Origin: Akebia trifoliata
Lineage: Eukaryota > Streptophyta > Magnoliopsida > Ranunculales > Lardizabalaceae
Assembly: GCA_017979445.1 (NCBI GenBank)
Contig: JADQWC010000416.1
Coordinates: 36,001 to 100,000 of the forward strand
DNA: 64,000 nucleotides
Reading direction: 5' to 3'
The notes beneath the pieces are model-generated. The model saw nothing but the letters and a program-made list of their open reading frames with translations. It made no database searches and was not told the DNA's origin. A program made the translations under genes and the position numbers. Numbering within the stretch: the first letter of the stretch is position 1; every line of letters starts with the position of its first letter. Below are positions 10,141-20,555 of the stretch, one piece after another.

Positions 10141-12078
10141 CTACCCAACTGCATTTACAATGGGTGTTCGCTTGGAAGCCACGGATCCAAAAGAGTCAAT
10201 CAAGCTCGATTCTTTTGGTTGGTATATTATCTTCTCGAACATGTTTTTGAGCTTGTCGTGCCCCACCATCTCTTCCAAGATTTTATCATCTGAGACTGTA
10301 GACGAATCAGTCTTCTTAGCTTCATCACTGTGTGCAGACGAAAACACCAACTTAGATAACCGATCCTTCCCAATCTGTCTACAGTATTTCTCGCCCTCCA
10401 TAGTCCCTGACGTAATTAGATGGTATGTGTACACTACTTTCTTCTGTCCTAGTCTGTATGCACGGCTTATAGCTTGCCTTTCAACCGACGGATTCCAAAC
10501 AACATCAAGAAGCACAATTCTTGAAGCCCCAACAAGATTGATCCCCTCACGACAAGCCTTTGTGGATGCTAGTAATACCCTGACCTTACTTGTTGGATCA
10601 TTAAACAGATTTATGGAAGTTTGCCTAATCTTCATGTTCAGCTTGCCGTCCATCTGAAGAACCTCCTTCCCTTCAGTCCAATTGAAATGGGAAAGAAGTT
10701 GGTCCTTTATAAGCCCGAATGGATCAATGTATTGGCTGAAAACCAATACTTTCTCATTCAAAGCCTGACTAAGACGGATTAGTTCCATAAGAAATCTTGT
10801 CTTCACCCCTTCATCGGGGTTCAATTTAAATCTTTCTGACGTAATCTTGTCCACAACGGATTTTTCGTTTCCAGACCAATTGCACCTTGTCAACAACGAG
10901 GGATGGACAGAGGCCAACGACACAGTATATTCGAATTCAAATGGGTTCTGTATACCTTGAAGACCCTCAAGTAGGTGCTTCTGCAAAGGGGGCGGATGTA
11001 AAACAACTACACAGTCCCTCAATCCGGGAAGATTTTGTTGAAGTATACTACCTCTATGAACATGAACAAACGGAACAATCATTCTTCTAATCTCCTCTAA
11101 CATTTGATCATCATCTTGTTTGCCAATAGAACTCGTTAGAGAAACCCATTTCCCTCTTGCCTCTTTCCCTTCCCGCAATTTTGATTTTCTTTGGAGGATC
11201 TTTTGTGTTTTTGATGAGATCTTGTCTGCAAATTTCGGTCTCACCAACCACAACGTATTGTAGAGCTCATCAAAATTGTTCTGAAAAGGAGTTCCCGACA
11301 GAATGATGCGCCTTTCTGTTTTAATCTTCTCTAGAGCCAACCAGATACGACTTCGTTCATTTCGGGGTGTATGACCTTCATCAAGGACTAACAGACTCGG
11401 CTTCTCAAGTAAGATCTTCCGTATCTCCTCACCTTCTTTATCAAGGGGGATCTCGCACTCTTTATCCCTTTGTCCAGCAAGCTTTTGAAACAAAGGATAG
11501 CTAACTCCTAGGATGCTCTTTCCCCTACTCCATGAATATAGCTTCACTATGCGGTTCAACTTCTTACTTCTGGATCGGTTCTGGACCAATTTACGGGCTG
11601 CCGGATTTTCCTTCCCAGAGAACTCGAGACTATTGAGATTGTGAAATGGAATGTCAACCTTCCATTTTTTGAATTCTTCTTCCCAAGTAAGTAACATACT
11701 ACAAGGAGCAATAATGACTGGTCTGCATTCTTCAAATACTTCCATATATGTCTGGAGGAAGACAATCGTTAAAAGGGTCTTCCCAGTTCCGGGGGCATGG
11801 GAAATCACGCAGCCGCCTATTCCAGAAGAATTAGCAGACTTCAACTTATCAAGGTCAATACTGCCTGCTATGTTTTTCCACATAAACTCAAAACCTTCTT
11901 GTTGATGTGGAAACATTCTCGTTCTGATGCCCGGGAATTTGTCCCACACTGTGCCTTTAGAACGACCAAAGGAGCCCTGAGACTCATCGGTATCCTGAAA
12001 ATGAAATCCATCCAACATAGAAAAGTCTCCATTGCTATAACAGGTTTTCTTGTTCGTTACTTCCGAATGGTGTGTGTT
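10141..12078 (-). CDS. CLSY3/4: CLASSY exon 3 (SNF2 ATPase and helicase C domains, residues 553-1197)
   Basis: The acceptor is GTATGTTGAAG then AACACACACC, which keeps phase 0 with exon 2. The exon carries both RecA-like lobes. DEGH replaces DEAH in motif II, as is usual for this clade. The C-terminus IYQPKESSLIDSF is family-like, and the stop is TAG at 10143-10141. There are no internal frameshifts. Confidence 0.92.
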   Translation of the reverse strand, partial: NTHHSEVTNKKTCYSNGDFSMLDGFHFQDTDESQGSFGRSKGTVWDKFPGIRTRMFPHQQEGFEFMWKNIAGSIDLDKLKSANSSGIGGCVISHAPGTGKTLLTIVFLQTYMEVFEECRPVIIAPCSMLLTWEEEFKKWKVDIPFHNLNSLEFSGKENPAARKLVQNRSRSKKLNRIVKLYSWSRGKSILGVSYPLFQKLAGQRDKECEIPLDKEGEEIRKILLEKPSLLVLDEGHTPRNERSRIWLALEKIKTERRIILSGTPFQNNFDELYNTLWLVRPKFADKISSKTQKILQRKSKLREGKEARGKWVSLTSSIGKQDDDQMLEEIRRMIVPFVHVHRGSILQQNLPGLRDCVVVLHPPPLQKHLLEGLQGIQNPFEFEYTVSLASVHPSLLTRCNWSGNEKSVVDKITSERFKLNPDEGVKTRFLMELIRLSQALNEKVLVFSQYIDPFGLIKDQLLSHFNWTEGKEVLQMDGKLNMKIRQTSINLFNDPTSKVRVLLASTKACREGINLVGASRIVLLDVVWNPSVERQAISRAYRLGQKKVVYTYHLITSGTMEGEKYCRQIGKDRLSKLVFSSAHSDEAKKTDSSTVSDDKILEEMVGHDKLKNMFEKIIYQPKESSLIDSFGSVASKRTPIVNAVG

Positions 12079-15000
12079 CTTCAACATACAAAACAGAGTA
12101 CATATTAGAGTTTCCAACTTAAATTCTTTTAAAATTAGAAATTGGTAAAGGAATTAAAAGGAAACACTAATCTCCAAAAAAATATATATATGAAAGAAAA
12201 GTAAAATTAGTATCTCAGATTACATTCCCCTTGTCATTTAATCCCGAAGAGAGGATGACATCATACAAATAGCTCAATCTATTTTTTTTAACTCAACCAT
12301 CTATTGTTACCTGCACCACTTGTCAGCAATATCACAATAAATTGAATTATTCCATTTTCATTACTATAAATTAACTCTTAAAGAATTACTCTTTTCATAG
12401 AGTTTTCGGCTAAAGATAAAGCTATAATTTTGATGAAATTTAAGAGAACACTTGGGCTCTGTATGGAAGCTTAAAAGAAAATCATAAATTAATTCCATAA
12501 AAAGATTTTTTTTACTTTTTTTGAAAATTCCAAAACAGTAGAATTTTCCTTTTAAGAAGAAAATATTGTCAAGCTTCCCTGCAGGACCTGAAATTAATAA
12601 ACAAAATTTTATTGAACAAGAATAAATTCTTTGGGAATGGTTTGGGGTGTTTTCTCCATTTTCAGATTATCCATAAATTTGTTTATAAACAGAAAGACTA
12701 TTAAAAATGGGCCTTTAATAAGAAGAATAAATTCATTGGGAATGGTTTATCCACAAATTTGTTAATAAAAACAAAGACTACGAAAAACAGGTCGATGGGC
12801 CCAATTAAACCGACATAACTTACCAAGGGTGGTAATATATATTTAATCTCCAGCTGCACAAAAGAACAAAATCTGCATTTAATTCCAATTTGCTCATCGA
12901 GGATCAGTTGATGCTTCCCTTGACGACAAAGAACAGATGGGTCTGCTTCATCCTTGGGTTCATTAGCATCTTCAGTGTCTACCTGCATACAATCATAAAA
13001 GCCCATTGGTTATTCTAAATAGAGAATAAAACAAGTCAAGGAGTTTCATATATTGATAAATAAACAAAGATTCAACAACTTAAAGTTTTAACTTCATTTA
13101 GAAATAGAATGAATGTATTTATAAAATAAAATAATCCATTTATTGTCATTACAAATTTTCCATCCAAATGTTTCTTTAAATATCTTTATTACTTATTTTA
13201 AACGTGCATTATAAGTCAGGGAATTTTCTTATTGGTAAAATGTAATTTTACACCTACAGCACTTACCCCACGTCTTTACAATAGAGATTTCCATCTAAAA
13301 AAAAAAACAGTTATTTCTCCCCTTCTAAATGCCCCCAACAAATGGAAAATGGAGTCAACCCCCATAAAATCATTTCTCTACCCAAAAACACTCTAAGAAG
13401 ACATGCTTTGTCATAATGACAAGGCAGATCTTGGACAGCTCGCATGATGAGTGAAAAGATACTTCATCTTTTCATCTTTAAGAAAACATTATTGCCCTAT
13501 AGGTTGTCAATTTTTATTTATTTTGAAATGTCCTCTACCAAATTGCAATGTTAGCCCATGTTTCTCTCTTTTCCACCCTTCAACATTTTTTCTCTTCAGA
13601 TTTTTCAAAAGCACATAATTCGATCTAGTATGTTTGGGCAATAAAACCATTGGAAACTTCTTGCTGAGATCTTTACATTAACATCTGTTGACTAAACTTT
13701 TAGTACCTATAAAACTAATATTTATTTTGTTTTAAATTTCTTATATTCCCTAACAATTTAAATTTTACAACGAAAATGTAGAAAATAATGATAATATGGA
13801 TATTTAAAATTTACATTGTTCACTTGCCCTCCAACAACTCTTAAAACACTTTTGTAGGGAAAAAACACTACTAAGATCATTGAATAACTAAAAAAATACC
13901 ATTACTTGAGCAACACGTGCATCACGCGTACCCCTCACCTAGTATATAAAATATTAAAGTGATTCTCATATCAGTACAATTTGGTGAGGGATTAAGAGTT
14001 GAAAAAAAAAACCAATGAAAAACACACATTCATACATGCTACATATCAACATGTTTAAATTATATAATGCATGTAAATAAACTATTTAAAGGAATACTAG
14101 CAAAATCTACTTAATAGAATCCACCGTAAAGTATGCAAAATACATAAGGAATTTTTTGCTATTAAATGAGCACATAAATTATGAAGGTACCACCTTGGTC
14201 AGGTGATGAAGTGTGTGACGTAATACTGCAGACCTAGGATCAAAATCCCGTCTTCACACTTAAACCTATTCAAAAGAAAAAGGAAGAAAAATGCATACAA
14301 ATTATTATGATCTTATTTTCTTTTTCTGTTCTTTTTTTTTTTTTTTTGTCATGATAGAAGAGTGGGTTAGGAGTTTGTAGGTGGAGACGGATTTTTAAAG
14401 CAGGTTCGGGTATTCAACTTAGCAAGCTACAGTGGTATAATTTTTAAACTTGCCATACGACACCAATGGAATTTATGCATCTAATTTTTTTTAAAATGAC
14501 GAGTTGTATTGACTATCCTTGGCTAATATATTATTAACTTGGTTACGTACGACACAAGTGCCCCATCCCTGGAGGCTTCTAAGACTCGTGGCTTAAAAAT
14601 CAAAAGTAGAACAATAATAATTATCGAACATCTAATGCTTGACTTTAATAATCTGGAAATATGACCATACTATATCACAAACTTTGATGAGATCAAATCT
14701 AGTTGAGTCTCAATAGAAAATTATGAATATAATGAAGTATGTACAACCCCACTAAATGGTTATACCATATAACACGTATCAAGGGAATCTGGGACACACC
14801 ATCTGATTGATTGATGATTTCAGGACAAAAGCTCTATAAACCGACAGCCATAGCAAACTGCTTACAGACATATGACCAGACCCAAATCCCAGGAGGACCT
14901 TATAGCCCGCATTTTTCTGTCACAAACCCTTTATCTCATTGAAATATTTCCAACACACTACTTATTTCATAAATTTCCTACTTGCAGGAGTTTCCAGCAT

Positions 15001-18000
15001 AGTGCAAGTTTTAGAAACTAGTTTCCTGATAAAGCTTGTTTTTTATTATTGGTAAGCCTGTTTTTAACTAGTTTACTAACTCGGAGCTGGCGGGATTTGA
15101 ACCCAGGTCTCTGGTATCATCATCCAAAGACTTTACCAACTAAGCTACCTGGCACCTGTAATTAAGACTGATAAGGCTTCTGTTACGATGTAGTTTGTTA
15201 GGGCTAGTCAGTCAAATAATTAGAAGGAAAGACTTTTCTTCTAGAAGGTAGGTCGAAGCATAGTCACCAAGTTGGGGTTCAGGAATAAGTCAGAAAGGAA
15301 AAAAATTCGGAAAATAGAGTAAGATTGGGAAACATTCAGAAAAAATCGAGCTAGAGTTAGGACAGTGTAATTGTTCTTACTAAGTGTTGTTCTTATATTA
15401 TATAATTAAATATCATGTTAAATTACAATAATAAATTACCAAACCTCCATATCAAATCACAAGAAGTAAACACAGGTCTACAACACAATTAAGGTTTATA
15501 TAGTTCAAAATGTAAAAAGATTACAATCCTGAGCGCAATTTAAGATTCATTAACCAATCAAAACCAATGTCATCTTCATTTGCGTCCTCAATATCTAACA
15601 CTTCATCGGTAACAAGATCACCATCACCTTTATCTAGGCCATCTTCTCTTACTAGTGCATCGATGTCATCTTTTATTCTTTCCGATTTAATCACAAAGTT
15701 TGTGATTTAATTGTGAAGTTTGTGTCACGATTTAATTGCTACTTTTTCAATAAGTCGCAGATTTTGGTGACTATGGGTAGAAGTTTCCATAGCTTTTTGG
15801 GATTCATGTTACCGACACCAATATTGGGACAAGGCACAGATGATGATGATTACAATGATAGTTTGTTTCCAAGATCCTAAATCCCTAACTTGGGGGGGGG
15901 GGGCAGATTTTTGGAGTAAATAAACTCAGGTTTTGAAGTTAATTTGCCATACTTATAGCACAAAGCTCCTGTAAAGTACAAAAACGGTCCGGTTTCCACA
16001 CCAAACATTAAATTGGATGGTGCTGAGATGTTGAATTCTGTAAATAACTATGGAATTGTGGGGGGGTGCAGATTTTTGGAGTAAATAAACTCAGGTTTTG
16101 AAGTTAATTTGCCGTACTTATAGCACAAAGCTCATGTAAAGTACAAGTACGGTCCGGTTTCCACACCAGACATTAAATTGGATGGTGCTGAGATGCTGAA
16201 TTCTGTAAATAACTATGGAATTGTTCTTCCTAGAAAACATTTACTTCTTCTAGAGCAATTTTGTCATTTGGCTCCCATTTCACTTCATCCAAGCGCATTA
16301 AAAAATAAACTTCATTGGAAAATATTAAAATTCTCTGGAAAAATCAATGCATGAGACCCATATATTTTTCCTTCATTCTCTTTCATCATATATCTATTTC
16401 CTTCATATCTTGCTCATCTCTATATCCTGTCCAAACCCATTCTTTCTCTTTATCCTTGAAAAACTTCTTCAACCCAACCTAATTTTCTTCAATTATGGGC
16501 CTTTCGTAAGTATCACAAGCAATGGATTCAACTTGGAAATGACATGGGCAAAAATATAGTCCAATTATCTAATTCTTCCTAACTATAGAATTATATCGGT
16601 GAACAAGGACTTTGTGTAATCTCCCCTCTGAACTCGCATGAGTGCTCCTCCAAATTGGGTTTTTACAAACAGAAAGACCCCCTCTCACCGTCTCACGTGC
16701 ATAGGCCCCCTTCTTATAGTCCTTCAACTAGGGTTTAATTGCTAAATGGCCTTTGCCAGGTGGTATGCCCTAGTGGCGTCTTTATCACGTTCTTGGTCGT
16801 ATACAAATGCCAATTGGCATCCCCTCAATAGCGTAATTCCCACTCTCTTCATGGATGTATGTCCTCTACATGCTAGCGATTGCTTTCACATTGTGCAGGT
16901 CTCTCTCCGTGCTACCATGATGCCATGATGGTTCACCCCAGTTGACTAGACACGTGAACCAAGGGTGGAATGGCTATTTCCTCTAGCACGACTCCACAAG
17001 GGCGATCTCCCCTGACTTGCATCATATGTGAGGCAAGTCCCCTTGCCATGACATCGCACACATGGAGGGCGCAACATGTAATTTTTTACCTAGATAATTC
17101 GCCAGTGTTGCATAGTCTCTTCTCAGATAATTATAGCTATTTTTGTACAAATTTGATCCATGAACCAAAATAGCTGAATGAAAAAAAAATATATGGCTCC
17201 ATGTTTGAGATATTTAATTACAAATTATGTTACTTCTCGACACAGGACAACCAAAGTTATCACATCTATTTACAAGAATCAGAACTGCTCCTATGCATGT
17301 CCAATGCGTGATAAACCTAAGTATCTTCTTTTTTTTTTTTTTTTGATAATTAAATTTTATTTCAAAGAAGAGGAAGAGAATGTACATAAGGCAGTCGAGG
17401 TGATTGACCTAAGAAAAACAAAAAAAGAAGGGAACAGGAACAAAAAGACACCCACCTAAAAATAAAATAAAAACTCTTCACGAAAAAAAAAAAAAAAAAA
17501 AACACCATTAAAATCCACAAAAGAGTTTACTTCAAAAATATATCAATCCTATAATGCTTAAAATGAGCTCCAGAGATGAGACTTTCACTCCTTGGAAAAC
17601 TCTCTTACTCTTCGCCAACCAGGTCCCCCTCAGTATCACACTTATTCTGTAATTTCCATGAATGAATATAAATTATGGTCCAAACATTTAATGGCATACC
17701 ACAAGTGACATACTCATGCAGATATAAAATCAAATATGGACGGTATACACTACAAAAGGAATACCACTAACATAATAGAAAGCTTTACATAAGAATATTT
17801 ATATTATAGTATAATCACACACACAAAAAAAATAACAATAATAATTGATATATTCTGGATAATCACTTTTCAACTTACAATCTTTCATTATATTTTAATG
17901 AAAGAATCGAGGATATAGCACTTAAAGGCTTGATATTATCTGAGGGTAACTTACATATTTTACGGAAAAGTGAGGGTAACTTTTCTTTTTCTGCAACAGA

Positions 18001-19998
18001 TAATTTGTTAATCAGGAGTATATCCTACCATTGAGGTTATGTGTTATTCATGTACAGCACATGGCAGTAAGTTTCATTTATTTTATTACTACTATCATTT
18101 TGAGAAGCTGGGATCAAGCCCACAATCTCAACGTTGTGATGGGACAAGCATTCAGTTTCACTACTGTAAAAACTACTTTTACCCATAATAAATCACAGAA
18201 ATGGTGCAATAGCAAAGTTCCACATATCACATTGTAGCCTGGGTAAGTGGGGAGGGAGAGCAAACATGTGGAAGTCCATACACAAGTACTCCTCTTCATA
18301 AACATGGCTATTTAAGTAAACTACCATCAATGTTGGCAATAAGAAATCCAGATCGAATCTAGCTGAAATAGGGATAACATGATAACAAACATAATCAAGC
18401 AAGAGTAATAGTTCACATAAGGAAATAAATGGAATTATGATCACACAATTTTTCACTTAAATTCAAATGCACCGAGTTGAATAACAAATATTTGGTCTTA
18501 CCGCAGAGCAACCAAAGGAACCAATCACGCTGGACTGCAGAGCAAAATCAAACTCAGCCCACAACTTATCCATTTCTTTCTCATAATCTGATTTCTCCTT
18601 CGGCTTACACTCTTTAACACCAAAAGAGAACTTCAAAGGAAGCGATGCCCGAGGAACAACGGTTGGAGTTCCTTCTTCTTCAGGGGTCTCATCTTCAGAA
18701 TGACTTAACTCTTGTTGAAGCACTTCACCCTTCTCCCAAATTGTATTTACAAAAAGATTGAAAAGTGAATCACCCTTTGGTGCACAAACACGCTTTCTTT
18801 TTGTGGGTTTTCCCAACTCCGCTTCCTCCTTTTTACCAACTACTTCCTTTTCAACACCATTATCACCATTGCCATCGTCTTCATTTCCACCACATTCATC
18901 ATCACCTTCACTCTCATCATCATCATCATCATCATCGTCATCATCACTGTCACTCCCAAATGAAGAATCAATCTTTTTCTCATCAAAACATATCGGGTGA
19001 CTAATTGTCCCAAACTTCTTCTTCTTGGAAGATACTGAATTAAAATGTGATCGAGTTCGTTGTGCTATAGAAATACTCTCACCAGGAGTTCTTGGACTAT
19101 TCTTATCCCCTTTGGCATGAATAACATTGACTCCAGGAAACCTTTTTCTCTTAAGTTTTGTTTCATCACTTCCATCCTCCCCGTCCACCTCAAAAACTTC
19201 AGTATCTTCCCCATCTCCATCCCCATTTTCTTCTCTGTCTCCATCCTCACTTCCGTCTCCATCTCCACTGAAAGAAGTGGACTCCTCCACATCGACACCC
19301 ATTTCATAATCCTCATTATCATCACTACTAGAAGATTCAGATTCTGATTCTGACTCATCGGTATCAATGCAAACAGTCCTACTAGTTCTCTGCTCTTCCG
19401 GAACTCCCAGCTTCGAACGAGTTCTTCTCCCTATGCAAAATTCCTCCTTTTCATTAAAAAATTCAAACCTTTCAACTTCTTCATCATCAGACGATTCACT
19501 ATCATCTATATCAATTGAAACCACATTCTTACCTTTCTCCATCCCTGATGTCGATAAACTTTTCCTCTTCAATTCATAACCATCAGAAGGAACAGAAAAA
19601 AACCCTTTCTTTCCCTCTCCCTCTCCTTCACGCTCAACCCCTGATTTTGAACCAAAACCCTTTTTACAAAAAGAATCAAATCCTCCTCTCTCTCGTACTC
19701 CGCCTCTTACTTCCAATTCTTCTTCTTCTTCTTCATCCTCTCTATCGTCAACAAAAACTGCATGATCACGAGCCTTAGAACCATCTTTATCCCCTCTTAC
19801 ATTCTCAAACCCTAATTTCTCAAAATCCCTAATTCTAACTCCATTTCCATTCGATTCTCCACACTCCTTACTACCACATTGATTCAACCCCACTGTACTA
19901 CTACCTCCATTACTCTTCTTTCTTCTCTCAAATTCGGTTTTGAAAAATAGGGCTTCTTTTGATCGAGTTCTCTTCGCTATAGACGAAGAGAAATCCAT
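10141..19998 (-). CDS. CLSY3/4: SNF2 domain-containing protein CLASSY 3/4-like, three exons, 1197 aa
   Basis: CDS is the complement of join(10141-12078, 12824-12982, 18502-19998). CLASSY proteins are plant-specific nuclear SNF2-type factors that bring RNA polymerase IV, with SHH1 or H3K9 methylation marks, to loci that make 24-nt siRNAs for RNA-directed DNA methylation. The N-terminal 499 residues are acidic and disordered, with three (K/R/Q)RTRS motifs (9-13, 191-195, 313-317) and a run of aspartates (349-361). Exon 2 has a C-x4-H-x11-C-x2-C pattern. Exon 3 has the ATPase: HAPGTGKT (Walker A, about 646-653), VLDEGH (783-788), SGTPFQNN (813-820), VLVFSQY (996-1002) and SRAYRLGQ (1090-1097). 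Length agrees with CLASSY 4 and is somewhat below CLASSY 3 of Arabidopsis. All exons join in phase 0 with GT-AG introns of 5519 and 745 bp. The start is the ATG at 19998; upstream in-frame TTG and GTG are not used in plants. It looks functional. CLSY3 and CLSY4 cannot be told apart here. Confidence 0.93.
12619..12800. repeat. imperfect tandem duplication inside CLASSY intron 2
   Basis: AAGAATAAATTCTTTGGGAA (from 12619) and AAGAATAAATTCATTGGGAA (from 12722) start two copies about 103 bp apart. Each ends in a segment with CACAAATTTGTTAATAAA-like sequence and ATGGGCC. Part of the first copy is missing in the second. Confidence 0.6.
12824..12982 (-). CDS. CLSY3/4: CLASSY exon 2 (53 aa, putative zinc-binding segment)
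   Basis: Acceptor TGTATGCAG then GTAGACACT, and donor CACCCTTG then GTAAGT, define 159 nt in phase 0. The peptide includes LCRQGKHQLILDEQIGIKCR followed by FCSFVQLEIKYILPPL. Cysteines 518, 535 and 538 with His 523 could hold a zinc ion; this block is a hallmark of the CLASSY/DRD1 group just before the SNF2 domain. Confidence 0.9.
14185..14290 (+). mobile_element. possible tRNA-derived SINE remnant
   Basis: An A-box-like stretch (TTGGTCAGGTGATGAAGTG) is followed 30 bp later by a B-box-like GGATCAAAATCCC, then an A-rich tail (CAAAAGAAAAAGGAAGAAAA). This is the order of a SINE head and tail. Possible flanking repeats (AAATTATGA and AAATTATTATGA) are inexact. Confidence 0.4.
15038..15167 (-). 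mobile_element. tRNA-derived SINE, about 130 bp, with target duplication
   Basis: On the minus strand the head reads GGTGCCAGGTAGCTTAGTTG (15156 down; A box) and later GGGTTCAAATCCCGCC (B box GGTTCAAATCC). The body ends in ACCAATAATAAAAAA. The whole is flanked by CTGATAAGGCTT (15168-15179) and CTGATAAAGCTT (15026-15037), an 11/12 direct repeat. Acceptor-stem pairing is poor, so it is not a working tRNA. It lies in CLASSY intron 1, in the same orientation as the gene. Confidence 0.7.
15904..16224. repeat. tandem duplication, period 165 bp
   Basis: Two copies start CAGATTTTTGGAGTAAATAA at 15904 and 16069 and run to AACTATGGAATTG. They differ at about six positions. A G-run precedes each copy (10 G at 15893, 7 G at 16060). 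The duplication lies in CLASSY intron 1. Confidence 0.85.
16590..17110. other. GC-richer block inside CLASSY intron 1, unidentified
   Basis: This half kilobase is clearly richer in G and C than its surroundings and contains many CCCC and CTCC runs. Short ORFs start at 16746 and 16970, but neither shows a known domain. It may be a fragment of a retroelement or gene inserted into the intron. Confidence 0.35.
17325..17460 (-). mobile_element. possible poly(A)-tailed retroposon 3' end
   Basis: Read on the minus strand, GAAATAAAATTTAATTATC is followed by a run of A (complement of the T-run at 17328-17344), like the 3' end of a LINE or other retroposed transcript. No reverse transcriptase sequence is visible, and the 5' limit is a guess. 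Confidence 0.3.
18502..19998 (-). CDS. CLSY3/4: CLASSY exon 1 (acidic N-terminal region, residues 1-499)
   Basis: The exon opens MDFSSSIAKRTRSKEALFF and ends GSFGCSA before a GTAAGA donor (18501-18496). It is rich in Asp, Glu, Ser and Gly, with basic patches such as KRKR and KKKK that may serve nuclear import. A trinucleotide (CAT/ATC) run at about 18907-18945 encodes the poly-aspartate tract and is likely to vary in length. The final residues, with the EKEMDKLWAEFDFAL motif, are the conserved lead-in to the core domains of this family. Confidence 0.92.
18905..18945. repeat. (CAT)n trinucleotide repeat in CLASSY exon 1
   Basis: About ten CAT/CGT triplets in a row on the plus strand encode the poly-aspartate tract on the minus strand. 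Slippage here would change protein length without shifting frame. Confidence 0.8.
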
Positions 19999-20229
19999 CA
20001 CCAAATTTTACAAAATTTCGATCTTTGAAACAAAATATTAAACCAAAACTTAAAGAAAAACAATCAAAGATCCAATCGAAGAGCAGAAATAACAAAACTC
20101 GAATATTCAAAGAGAGAGAAAGATTGAAACTTTCATGACAGAAAGATTGAAACTTTAGTGAGAGAAAGATAGAGAGACCTTTGTTTTCGAGACGAAGATT
20201 TCCGGTGAGAGAGAAAGAAGTTGCAGCGG

Positions 20230-20345
20230 CGAATAAGTAGAGTTTTGGAAAGGACAGAAAAGGAAATAAATAAATATTAATTAGCAAACAAAAGGGCGCG
20301 AACAATGCATGCAAAGGAAACTGAGTCTGAGTTGCCGTTGTTTTC
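20230..20345 (-). promoter_or_regulatory. candidate CLASSY promoter with RY and E2F-like motifs
   Basis: Upstream of the CT-rich 5' leader on the minus strand lies an A/T-rich TTAATATTTATTTATTT (about 20265-20283), which could act as a TATA region. Beyond it are TTCGCGCCC (about 20295-20302, E2F-like) and TGCATGCA (20306-20313, RY element bound by B3 factors). No start site can be fixed from sequence alone. Confidence 0.35.
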
Positions 20346-20555
20346 GTCAGGATTCTTTCTCTGTTGTTCTTATACCGAAACTACCCTTTTAAAATGTATT
20401 AATAACTAAGCATATCCTTCGAGATGAGTTGGTTCGTTCCTTTCACAATCAACAATCAACTGGGTTTGGTAATTTTTTAAATAAAATAATTATTTTTTAA
20501 TAATTTAAATTTTTTATATGATATATAGAATCATTATTTAAATATAAATATATAT
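20346..20555. other. spacer between the CLASSY promoter and the tandem array
   Basis: AT-rich and non-coding; no motif seen beyond short A/T runs. Confidence 0.5.

Noticed and set aside
10118..10657. 179-aa ORF on the plus strand
   Set aside because: It is the antisense shadow of the CLASSY C-terminal coding exon.
15083..15156. tRNA gene on the minus strand
   Set aside because: It has D-loop and T-loop-like motifs, but acceptor and T-stem pairing is poor, and it sits inside a SINE with its own target duplications and tail.
18025..18150. another tRNA-like SINE (GGGATCAAGCCC, B-box-like)
   Set aside because: No matching A box at the right distance, no tail and no flanking repeats.
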